A stretch of 8,076 nt of DNA, taken from NCBI GenBank assembly GCA_040758525.1, contig JBFLVQ010000445.1, forward strand, positions 1 to 8,076, written 5' to 3'. Below are positions 1 to 6,839 of this stretch, piece after piece. Positions within the stretch are counted from its first letter, which is position 1. Each line of letters opens with the position of its first letter. The stretch comes from JBFLVQ01 sp040758525. Lineage in GTDB: Bacteria > Acidobacteriota > Blastocatellia > Chloracidobacteriales > JADJPF01. Both the position numbers and the translations under genes were made by a program. The notes beneath the pieces are model-generated. The model was not told where the DNA came from, made no database searches, and was given only the letters and a program-made list of their open reading frames with translations.

Positions 1-364
1 AGATATTGAAATCAGGTTCTGGCGGTTGATTGAAAATTTTCCGAAAATAATTTTAATTCTCTGCATGAAAGTGGCGAGCAAATCTATCTATTATGGTTGT
101 AGGTGCATGAAAAGTTTAGCAACAGTGCCTTTCTTGTAATAACCGGGGCCAGGTACTGGTCTGTTGCCATATTTATGAAACAGAGTGGTTGCTTAACTGG
201 CTACTAATAACCATTTAACTTGGAGAAAACCATTACAGAAGAGCCCCTTTGTACTTGATCTCCATAAGCCTTCTAAGATGGGCTTTAATAAATAAAGACA
301 GTTGAAAATCGCATTGTATAACCATAACGAACAACCTGCGAGTGTCTGTCTTTTCAGGTAGCCA

Positions 365-401
365 GGATAACTTACTCAGTTCTGCTGCTGAGTCTATATC
401 C
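365..401 (+). promoter_or_regulatory. Imperfect hairpin in the RHS gene leader
   Basis: Two nested inverted repeats share one centre. The outer arms are GGATA (365-369) and TATCC (397-401). The inner arms are ACTCAG (374-379) and CTGAGT (388-393) around an 8-base loop. The arms are separated by a small internal loop (ACTT against CTA). This gives 11 possible base pairs in 37 bases, about 105 bases before the RHS start codon. No T-run follows, so it is not an intrinsic terminator. It could be a leader RNA hairpin or a site for a dimeric regulator. The structure is seen directly; the function is inferred. Confidence 0.3.
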
Positions 402-476
402 ATAGTGTGTCTGGCAGTGCATATTGTGCTACGGCAGATAAGGGAAAGTTTGTCTTTGCGAAAGGTAGTTAAGAAG

Positions 477-489
477 ACTGATCATCAGT
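477..489. promoter_or_regulatory. 13-bp palindrome before the RHS ribosome binding site
   Basis: ACTGAT and ATCAGT form a perfect inverted repeat around a single central C, eight bases before the GAGGA ribosome binding site. With no loop it cannot fold as a hairpin, so a protein-binding operator is more likely than an RNA element. One such palindrome could also occur by chance in AT-rich DNA. Confidence 0.25.
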
Positions 490-496
490 TTGAATT

Positions 497-501
497 GAGG
501 A
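497..501 (+). promoter_or_regulatory. Ribosome binding site for the RHS gene
   Basis: GAGGA lies four bases before the ATG at 506. It supports that start over the next in-frame ATG at 587 (Met28), which has no purine-rich site in front of it. The spacing is slightly short but workable. Confidence 0.6.
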
Positions 502-505
502 TATT

Positions 506-3500
506 ATGATTAAGCAATCTGTGAGAAAAAACCATAAGATTAGTTGGCTCTTTACCGTTGTTCGACATGGACGTAGATCAACAGTTATGTCACTACTATC
601 TTTGCTATTAATAATGCTGCAATTGGTTACTGTAGTACCAGTACACGCTTGGTCTACAAGCGGTTTAGGAGTTGATAAGGAATCCCTTATCAAGTTACTC
701 ATACCAGCACCATCTACTTCATTTCCTGCAGACCCTGCGCCGGTAACACTGCCTCCAGCACCAATAATGGTATGGCCTACTTTTTCCACACCACCTACTG
801 CTGAGGAGATTGCACACGCTCGTATATTTGAGGAGTCACTAACAACAGTTAATGGCAATCCATCAGTTACTGAGAATCAGGCATTAGCAAAAGCATTGCT
901 CACTTATTCTCACAATGTTGAGAATGGTGACCCTGAAGATACAGTTGCACTAGAGCAATTTCTCACACAATATCCACGATCAGCCTGGAGCGTCTCTCTG
1001 TTAACTAATCTGGGTTTAGTTTATCGCCGCACTGGTTATTTCTTAAAAGCACTAGATGCTTGGGAGCAAGCTTGGAAACTCGGTAAGCAGGTTACTGATA
1101 TTGACGCTAGAGATATAGTTGATCGTGCTGTAGCAGAGCTAGCTGAATTAAACGCTCGGCTAGGACGATATGACCGTCTGGAAGCGCTTTTTGCCGAACT
1201 GGACAAAAGGGAACTAAGAGGCTCAGCAGCAGAGAAAGTTGTATTTGCGCGGGAGGGCCTATGGCTAATGAACAATGAGCCAGGAAATGCCTTTCGTTGT
1301 GGGCCAATGGCACTAGATCGTATTCGCGCTTATGAAAGCGCAGATAAATCTTATCATCCCTTGATCCTTGCCGCGCGGTCCACACGCAAAGGCATGTCTC
1401 TAGCTGAGATTGCACATTTGTCCGATAAATTGAAGATGAACCTGCAATCAGCCAAATGGATAACACCTGCTCAAGTGCCGGTGCCAGCGGTAATACATTG
1501 GAAAGCTAACCATTTTGCTGCATTGGTGGCAAGCATAGAACAAAATGGCAAGAAGTACTACCTGGTGCAAGATCCAACCTTTGGTAACGATTCCCTGGTG
1601 AGTGAGCAAGCACTGACAGCAGAAGCAAGTGGTTATTTCCTCATTCCGCAAGGAACATTGTCAGCAGGTTGGCAAACTGTTAGTGAAGCAGAAGCCAATA
1701 ATGTTTGGGGTAAAGGCAATACTGGTAGTAGCGACCCAGAGAGCTTAACGTGTGGAGACGATAAGATCCACTCACAAGGATGCTGCAGCAGCCAGGGCAT
1801 GGCAAGCTATGATGTGCACTCAATGTTGGTGAGTCTTAACATCACTGATACACCCATCGGTTACAGTCCGCCGCGTGGTCCAGCAATCAATTTCACTCTC
1901 ACTTATAATCAAAGAGACTCTTTTCAACCAGTTACCATTCCTTATTCTAATTTTGGTAAGAAGTGGACCTTCAACTGGCTATCATATGTAACAGATAACA
2001 ATTCGGCTACAGCCCCTTTCACAGTCACTCTCTACGCACGAGGAGGAGGGCAAGAGACCTACTCCTTAATACCTGGCACCAATACGTATAAAACACATAT
2101 TAAGAGTCGTGCCACACTGATATGGCTATCTGCTACCAGCTATGAGCGACGCCTATCCGATGGTTCTAAAGAGATCTATAGTCAACCAGATGGCGCTACT
2201 ACCTACCCTCGCAAGGTATTCCTGACGCAGGTTATTGACCCAATGAGCAATAGTGTCTCACTCACCTATGAGAAACCACCTACACAGCCAGGTTGGCGTA
2301 TCAAGACCTTTCGCACTGATTCCATCACTCCTGCACAGGTTACTACTTTGCACTATGAAATGGCCAGCGACCAAAACAAGATCACCAAGATCACAGATCC
2401 ATTTGGCAGGTCAGCAACATTCCAATATGATAGTCCATTACGTAGACTGATCAAGATCATCGATCCGGTAGGAATAGTGTCTCAGTTTGGTTATGATGGT
2501 GGCACTGATTTCATCAACTCACTGACCACACCTTATGGCACTACGACATTCGTCAAATCCGAATCAGGCACAACTCGCTCATTGCAGATCACTGACCCAC
2601 TAGGTGACACAGAGAAGATAGAGTATCGACATCAAGCACCTGGAATACTCCCTGGAGATCCTCCTGACACTGTTCCGACAGGAATGGGATTAAACATCAG
2701 CAATACATTTTTACATTATCGCAATACCTTCTATTGGGATAAGAAAGCATTTGTAGACTTTCCTAATGATTATACGAAGGCATATCGCATACATTGGTTG
2801 CACAAAGACAGTAATACTACTGCTGGAATCAAAGAGAGTAAGAAAGCCGCACTAGAGAACAGAGTATGGTACAACTATCAAGGACAGACCAATCCCAACT
2901 ACATTGGCACAAACGCTAAACCTACCAAGGTGGCAAGAGTGTTAGTAAATAACGCTGATCCAGCACTGCGCATCACTCAGCTTTATCAATATGATTACAA
3001 CGATCTCGGTAAGGTTTTGTTTGCCATTGATCCAGAAGGGCGCAGAACTTCCTACACATATGCTGCTAACAAAATAGATTTGTTGGAAGTTCGTCAAACG
3101 ACAGGCTCAAACAATGAATTGTTAGTCAGTTACACCTACAACCCCAATCATCTACCCCTCACAACAACGGATGCTGCTGGCAAACCCACGACTTTTACCT
3201 ATAACACACAGGGTCAGGTGCTCACCGTCACTAATGCGAAAAACGAAATTACCACTTACTCCTATGACAGCAGTGGAAGATTAATTCAAATAATTGGTCC
3301 AGTGACAGGAGCAACTACTACTTATGGTTATGACCCGATCTTCACTTATCGCGTTAAGACCGTAACAGATTCAGAGAACTATACTGTCACCACTGACTAT
3401 GATGCACTAGACCGTGTTGTGAAGGTAACCTATCCTGATGCTACATTCGAGCAGATCAACTATGTGCGCACATCTGACAACAAGATGATCCTTGATCCTA

Positions 3501-5638
3501 CTCAGATGACAGACCGATTAGGACGTACTACTAGAAAGCTCTATGATGGATTGCGTAGAGTGGTGTCAATCACTGACCCACTGCAACGCACAACTACCTT
3601 CAGCTATTGCAATTGCGGAGGGTTGTATCAGATGGTGGATGCACTCGGACAGCGCACCACCTGGAATAGAGATTTGCAAGGCAGAGTAATTAGTAAAGTG
3701 CTCGATGATAGCCAACAGACTACTACCTATGTTTATGAGAGCACTACCAGTCGTCTTAAGCAAATGACTGATGCTAAGAACCAGATTACCAATTACGAAT
3801 ACTTCAAAGATAACAATCTTAAGCAGGTGAGCTATACTAATGCTCAGATAACTACTCCTACTGTTAGCTATACCTACGACACGAATTACAATCGGATAGT
3901 GAGTATGCAGGATGGTACAGGCATTACCACTTACACCTATCATCCAGTAACAGTGCCGCCACAAATAGGAGCAACCAAATTAGCTAGTATTGATGGACCA
4001 TTGACTAATGATATTATTAGCTATAGTTACGATGAACTTGAACGAGTAACGAGTAGGTCAATAAATAATGTGGCGATGACCATGCAATACGATGCACTGG
4101 GCAGAGTAACCAATGTCAATAATGCGTTAGGTGTGTTTACTCATACTTATGTGGGAACCACAGGCAGACTCAACACAATGAACTATCCCAATGGTCAGCA
4201 GAGTATTTTTACTTATTTTAGTAATGTTGGAGATCATCGTGTGCAGACAATCACTAACAAGAAATCAGATCAATCTGTAATATCGAGCTTCAGCTATACG
4301 TATGACGCAGAGGGACAGATATTGACCTGGCAACAGCCTAACCGACCATTGCCAGATGATCTGACTTATGATGATGCTGGACAATTGATTCGCAACACTT
4401 ACAACTTAGGAGGGGTACAATCTACCAACTACATTTATGGATACGACAATGCTGGCAACCGCAGCAGCGAACAGATAGGCAATAACACTTCTTCTTGGAA
4501 CTATGATACTACTAATAGAGTGCAATCGCAGACTAACCCATCCAAAATCTTCACACACAATTTGAATGGTAATATGACCAGTGATGGTACAAGAATATTT
4601 GAATGGGATGCAGCTAACAGATTGGTAGCAGTAACTAATGGAACGTTGCGCAGTGAGTTTACCTATGATGGGATGAGCCGCCGTGTCAGAATTGTTGAGA
4701 AGAACAACGGCGTAGTGACCAGCGATAATCGGTTCTTATGGTGTGATGGAGAAATATGTGAAGAGCGAGATGCAAGCGGTAGCACAGTTACAAAGAGGTA
4801 TTTCTTGCAGGGAGTTCAAGAAGGGATGTCAGCTTATTTCTACACCAAGGATCATTTGGGAAGTATTAGAGAACTAACTGATAGCAGCCAAACTATTAGG
4901 GCACAATATAGCTATGATCCATTTGGCAGAATTACTAAGCTCAATGGAGATAAGGATGCCGATTTTAGATACACAGGGCATTATTATCATGTAACGAGTG
5001 TATTGCAATTAACTCGGTATCGTGCCTATGATGCCAATCTAGGGCGATGGATATCTCGTGATCCAATAAAGGAAGGTGATGGGTTAAACCTGTATGCCTA
5101 TGTGCATAATACTCCTATTAATTCTGATGACCCATATGGGTTGCAAGGTAGTTACCCATTACCGCTATACCCGCCAGGAAGTAATGTTTCTCCATCCTTA
5201 GAAAAGGCAATACAAAACTCTCTTTTTGAAGCTCTAGGTCGTCTAACTAGACCTAGATGTGCACAATTTTTTGCACAAAATGGAGGAGATGGATTCACTA
5301 AATTACGAAATGCTAGATTTCGTATTATATCACGTACCTCTAATATAGGAGCAGAAGCCAAGCGTGATATTACCCCATATGAAATTTGGATTAACCCTAA
5401 CGGTGCATTTGCTAACCTCAACAACCCTGTGATAAATGTAGGAGGTAGACAATTCATTGGGGACTGTGGTAGTGGATTGAGGGGGCCGCAACTTGGAGCT
5501 TTGTTGCTTTTGCATGAATTAGGCCATTTAATGAATATATTTGGACCAGATGCGGACAGTCCAGATATTAATAGAGCTTATACCCAAGCTGTTTTGCGTA
5601 ATTGTTTTGATTGTACAGGATGCTTCTATCCTGAGTGA
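506..5638 (+). CDS. Secreted RHS/YD-repeat protein with C39-like peptidase domain and C-terminal HELGH metallopeptidase-like tip
   Basis: A 1710-residue exported protein. Residues 1-48 form a long signal peptide: a basic n-region, a hydrophobic core at about 28-45 and a likely cut after Val-His-Ala48. A proline-rich linker (about 68-98) and TPR-like helices (about 165-236) follow. A papain-fold C39-like domain (about 255-390) shows Cys265 in FRCGPMAL, His336 in NHFAAL and Asp356 in VQDPTFG. Then come a Cys-containing hinge (Cys416, Cys426, Cys427), the segment SPPRGP at 454, YD repeats from about 620 to 1430, a CNCGG motif at 1035-1039, and the RHS core with DHLGS (1449), YDPFGR (1470) and RDPIKEG (1518). 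The core ends near DDPYGL (1541-1546). The last 164 residues differ from the core and carry HELGH at 1670-1674, a zinc-peptidase signature, plus several cysteines. RHS proteins build a hollow beta shell that encloses a variable C-terminal effector, so a toxin or self-processing role is plausible but inferred. It is the first gene of a two-gene operon. The domain calls are firm; the target and function are unknown. Confidence 0.93.
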   Translation: MIKQSVRKNHKISWLFTVVRHGRRSTVMSLLSLLLIMLQLVTVVPVHAWSTSGLGVDKESLIKLLIPAPSTSFPADPAPVTLPPAPIMVWPTFSTPPTAEEIAHARIFEESLTTVNGNPSVTENQALAKALLTYSHNVENGDPEDTVALEQFLTQYPRSAWSVSLLTNLGLVYRRTGYFLKALDAWEQAWKLGKQVTDIDARDIVDRAVAELAELNARLGRYDRLEALFAELDKRELRGSAAEKVVFAREGLWLMNNEPGNAFRCGPMALDRIRAYESADKSYHPLILAARSTRKGMSLAEIAHLSDKLKMNLQSAKWITPAQVPVPAVIHWKANHFAALVASIEQNGKKYYLVQDPTFGNDSLVSEQALTAEASGYFLIPQGTLSAGWQTVSEAEANNVWGKGNTGSSDPESLTCGDDKIHSQGCCSSQGMASYDVHSMLVSLNITDTPIGYSPPRGPAINFTLTYNQRDSFQPVTIPYSNFGKKWTFNWLSYVTDNNSATAPFTVTLYARGGGQETYSLIPGTNTYKTHIKSRATLIWLSATSYERRLSDGSKEIYSQPDGATTYPRKVFLTQVIDPMSNSVSLTYEKPPTQPGWRIKTFRTDSITPAQVTTLHYEMASDQNKITKITDPFGRSATFQYDSPLRRLIKIIDPVGIVSQFGYDGGTDFINSLTTPYGTTTFVKSESGTTRSLQITDPLGDTEKIEYRHQAPGILPGDPPDTVPTGMGLNISNTFLHYRNTFYWDKKAFVDFPNDYTKAYRIHWLHKDSNTTAGIKESKKAALENRVWYNYQGQTNPNYIGTNAKPTKVARVLVNNADPALRITQLYQYDYNDLGKVLFAIDPEGRRTSYTYAANKIDLLEVRQTTGSNNELLVSYTYNPNHLPLTTTDAAGKPTTFTYNTQGQVLTVTNAKNEITTYSYDSSGRLIQIIGPVTGATTTYGYDPIFTYRVKTVTDSENYTVTTDYDALDRVVKVTYPDATFEQINYVRTSDNKMILDPTQMTDRLGRTTRKLYDGLRRVVSITDPLQRTTTFSYCNCGGLYQMVDALGQRTTWNRDLQGRVISKVLDDSQQTTTYVYESTTSRLKQMTDAKNQITNYEYFKDNNLKQVSYTNAQITTPTVSYTYDTNYNRIVSMQDGTGITTYTYHPVTVPPQIGATKLASIDGPLTNDIISYSYDELERVTSRSINNVAMTMQYDALGRVTNVNNALGVFTHTYVGTTGRLNTMNYPNGQQSIFTYFSNVGDHRVQTITNKKSDQSVISSFSYTYDAEGQILTWQQPNRPLPDDLTYDDAGQLIRNTYNLGGVQSTNYIYGYDNAGNRSSEQIGNNTSSWNYDTTNRVQSQTNPSKIFTHNLNGNMTSDGTRIFEWDAANRLVAVTNGTLRSEFTYDGMSRRVRIVEKNNGVVTSDNRFLWCDGEICEERDASGSTVTKRYFLQGVQEGMSAYFYTKDHLGSIRELTDSSQTIRAQYSYDPFGRITKLNGDKDADFRYTGHYYHVTSVLQLTRYRAYDANLGRWISRDPIKEGDGLNLYAYVHNTPINSDDPYGLQGSYPLPLYPPGSNVSPSLEKAIQNSLFEALGRLTRPRCAQFFAQNGGDGFTKLRNARFRIISRTSNIGAEAKRDITPYEIWINPNGAFANLNNPVINVGGRQFIGDCGSGLRGPQLGALLLLHELGHLMNIFGPDADSPDINRAYTQAVLRNCFDCTGCFYPE

Positions 5639-5641
5639 GGA
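5637..5641 (+). promoter_or_regulatory. Ribosome binding site overlapping the RHS stop codon
   Basis: GAGGA overlaps the TGA stop of the RHS gene and lies nine bases before the ATG at 5651. Ribosomes finishing the RHS gene would uncover or directly reload on this site. This supports translational coupling and fixes the start of the downstream gene. Confidence 0.55.
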
Positions 5642-5650
5642 TGTGGAACG

Positions 5651-6394
5651 ATGAGCCATCTAAAAACTATTTGTATTACTATCATAGTTATTCTTGTAGT
5701 TGGTATCACAGTATGTGGAGAGCACCAGCCACACGCATATGTATTAATGGGCAATACCAAAACAGGAATACTTAAAGGGCGGGCGATGGATCCCTCTGAA
5801 GGTGGAATATCGTCCGCCAAAATCATAGTTGAAGGAGATACGGTTAAACGAGAAGTTATTACTAACGAGGCAGGCGAGTATGAAATTGAATTACCAGTCG
5901 GTATTTATCGAATTAATACTGATAGGATGCCTGGATGGTTACCATTCCGACGAGCGGCTATTCAAGTGCAAGCCGATACCGTAACAACGGTTAATGTTGT
6001 ACCAGTACCATCTATTGAAGATTCAGAATGTGTACTTCCTCCACCAGAGAAACCGCTAAAAGATCCACAATTAAAGTATAAGTCCTTCTTGCTCTCACAC
6101 ACTTCTGGTATGGAATTGGAGCTGTTGATTCAATATATAGAACGCCGAGAACGCAAAGGTTTTGTCGAATATAGTAGTAAGATAGGCACATGGGTTATGG
6201 TTAGCTTTGATAAACTGGCGATATATGCTGACAAAATAGACTTGAACGAGAAAAAATTCCGGCTCAAGGCCGATGGGCGTGTAATTATTGAGGATGGAAC
6301 AAAACGCATTTATGCAAAAGGAGTAGTAGTTGATCTCAAAGCAAGTAAGCCTATCATTTCTATTGATTCACCAAGTGGTCGTCCTAGCAAGTGA
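5651..6394 (+). CDS. Exported protein with carboxypeptidase-regulatory-like fold and OstA/LptA-like C-terminal strands
   Basis: A 247-residue protein with an N-terminal hydrophobic export segment at residues 7-21, followed by Cys22. The ITVC sequence is a poor lipobox because Val stands at -1, so a lipoprotein is possible but not secure. Residues about 39-115 look like a carboxypeptidase-regulatory/Cna-B-like beta sandwich: GRAMDPSEGGISSAKI, then NEAGEYEIELPVGIYRI, the usual pattern of an elaborated repeat with G-x-Y/F and P-x-G-x-Y turns. A charged middle region follows. Residues about 179-240 (IYADKI, FRLKADGRVIIEDGTK, then alternating strands) resemble the beta-jellyroll repeats of OstA/LptA-type envelope proteins. 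No catalytic residues are evident, so a binding or structural role is likely. It begins 12 bases after the RHS stop and is almost certainly co-expressed with it. It could be an accessory or immunity partner of the RHS protein, but nothing in its sequence proves this. The gene and export are secure; the fold calls are moderate. Confidence 0.85.
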   Translation: MSHLKTICITIIVILVVGITVCGEHQPHAYVLMGNTKTGILKGRAMDPSEGGISSAKIIVEGDTVKREVITNEAGEYEIELPVGIYRINTDRMPGWLPFRRAAIQVQADTVTTVNVVPVPSIEDSECVLPPPEKPLKDPQLKYKSFLLSHTSGMELELLIQYIERRERKGFVEYSSKIGTWVMVSFDKLAIYADKIDLNEKKFRLKADGRVIIEDGTKRIYAKGVVVDLKASKPIISIDSPSGRPSK

Positions 6395-6496
6395 CTAGAT
6401 TATTTACGGAAATGTACAAAATAGTGAGTACAGTACAAGAATTTAGAGTAAGTCCTAAATTTATTATGAAATAGATGCGTGTGGGGAACGGTCTCG
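6395..6496. other. AT-rich spacer between the operon and the IS110 relic
   Basis: About 100 bases without a gene. It contains three copies of GTACA (6414, 6428 and 6433, the last two in tandem) and an inverted repeat at 6440-6461. Because the transposase relic reads leftward and stops at 6497, the original right-hand end of the insertion sequence should lie here, but no boundary or flanking copy can be recognised. No T-rich intrinsic terminator for the RHS operon is visible. Confidence 0.4.
6440..6461. repeat. Inverted repeat AATTTAG / CTAAATT
   Basis: Seven-base arms AATTTAG (6440-6446) and CTAAATT (6455-6461) enclose an eight-base loop. The stem is A/T-rich and no T-run follows on the top strand, so it would be a weak terminator at best. 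It may instead belong to the end of the decayed insertion sequence. It lies between the stop codons of two genes that face each other. Confidence 0.3.
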
Positions 6497-6808
6497 CTAC
6501 ACAGCCTTAGGTTTGACATCGATCTCGTATCTAAGCCTCTAAGGCCGTTGTACAATATTGAAGGCAACGTGACTTTTATCCATTTTATCGAAATAAATCT
6601 CACCAAGCTTGTGGTAAAGTGTTGTAGTTAAGAGCATATGAGTCGATATCAGGCTCTTATGAGCTATAACTAAAATAACCCATTGATAGTCACGACGTGC
6701 CTTAAGCCGATAGAACTTATCCCTCAAGTAAGTGTACTTAGTGCGTGAAGCAGCAATAGCTGCATATTGCAGACACCAGCCCTTATTCATAGCAGATCGG
6801 CCCACCAA
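6497..6808 (-). pseudogene. IS110-family transposase, C-terminal relic with an internal stop
   Basis: Read on the minus strand, about 90 codons resemble the C-terminal domain of IS110/IS116/IS902 transposases. Visible family hallmarks are AAIAASRTKYTYLRDKFYRL, KARR, the segment VILVIAHKSLISTHMLL, and LYHKLGEIYFDKMDKS. The frame hits an amber codon at 6539-6541, yet the next 13 codons still read as the family tail, ending YEIDVKPKAV before a second stop at 6497-6499. The N-terminal DEDD (RuvC-like) domain and the catalytic serine region are missing. On the 5' side homology stops near 6800, where a DNA polymerase fragment begins on the other strand. The usual family length is roughly 330-450 residues, so only about a quarter remains. 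It cannot be active. The family call is strong; the exact 5' edge is uncertain. Confidence 0.85.
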
Positions 6809-6839
6809 GATCTTTCACAATACTAAGTTCACATTGAAG

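Larger units (their letters stand above)
1..505. other. Upstream region without a convincing gene
   Basis: No open frame here resembles a known protein. A left-edge frame at about 2-139 stays open for some 45 codons but has no recognisable motif and cannot be judged without sequence to the left. The stretch is AT-rich. It holds a short match to IS6-type insertion sequence ends near 115-129, an imperfect hairpin at 365-401, a 13-bp palindrome at 477-489 and the ribosome binding site of the RHS gene at 497-501. No promoter with both boxes at a good spacing stands out, so the transcription start of the RHS operon is not assigned. No tRNA-like or riboswitch-like fold was recognised. Confidence 0.5.

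Noticed and set aside
2..139. Left-edge open frame of about 45 codons on the plus strand
   Set aside because: It has no start in view, no recognisable motif and ordinary AT-rich composition; it does not match the C-terminus of an IS6 transposase despite the nearby IS6-like end.
265..285. AAGCC/GGCTT inverted repeat as a terminator
   Set aside because: The stem is only five base pairs and no T-run follows on either strand.
302..322. TTGAAA and TATAAC as a promoter for the RHS operon
   Set aside because: The two boxes are only nine bases apart, far from the 16-18 needed; other pairs upstream of 506 are equally poor.
469..858. 129-codon minus-strand frame across the start of the RHS gene
   Set aside because: It lies antisense to the signal peptide and proline-rich linker, has no ribosome binding site and low-complexity content; a shadow of the RHS gene.
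3566..3964. 132-codon minus-strand frame inside the YD repeats
   Set aside because: It is antisense to well-conserved YD-repeat codons and its product resembles no known family.
2380..4800. Repeated TAC/TAT-GAT motifs as a DNA tandem repeat or CRISPR-like array
   Set aside because: The repetition is at protein level (YD repeats with variable spacing); there is no constant DNA repeat or regular spacer length.
6400..6606. 68-codon minus-strand frame
   Set aside because: It overlaps the tail of the IS110 relic in a different frame; the true transposase frame reads through the amber codon at 6539 to 6497.
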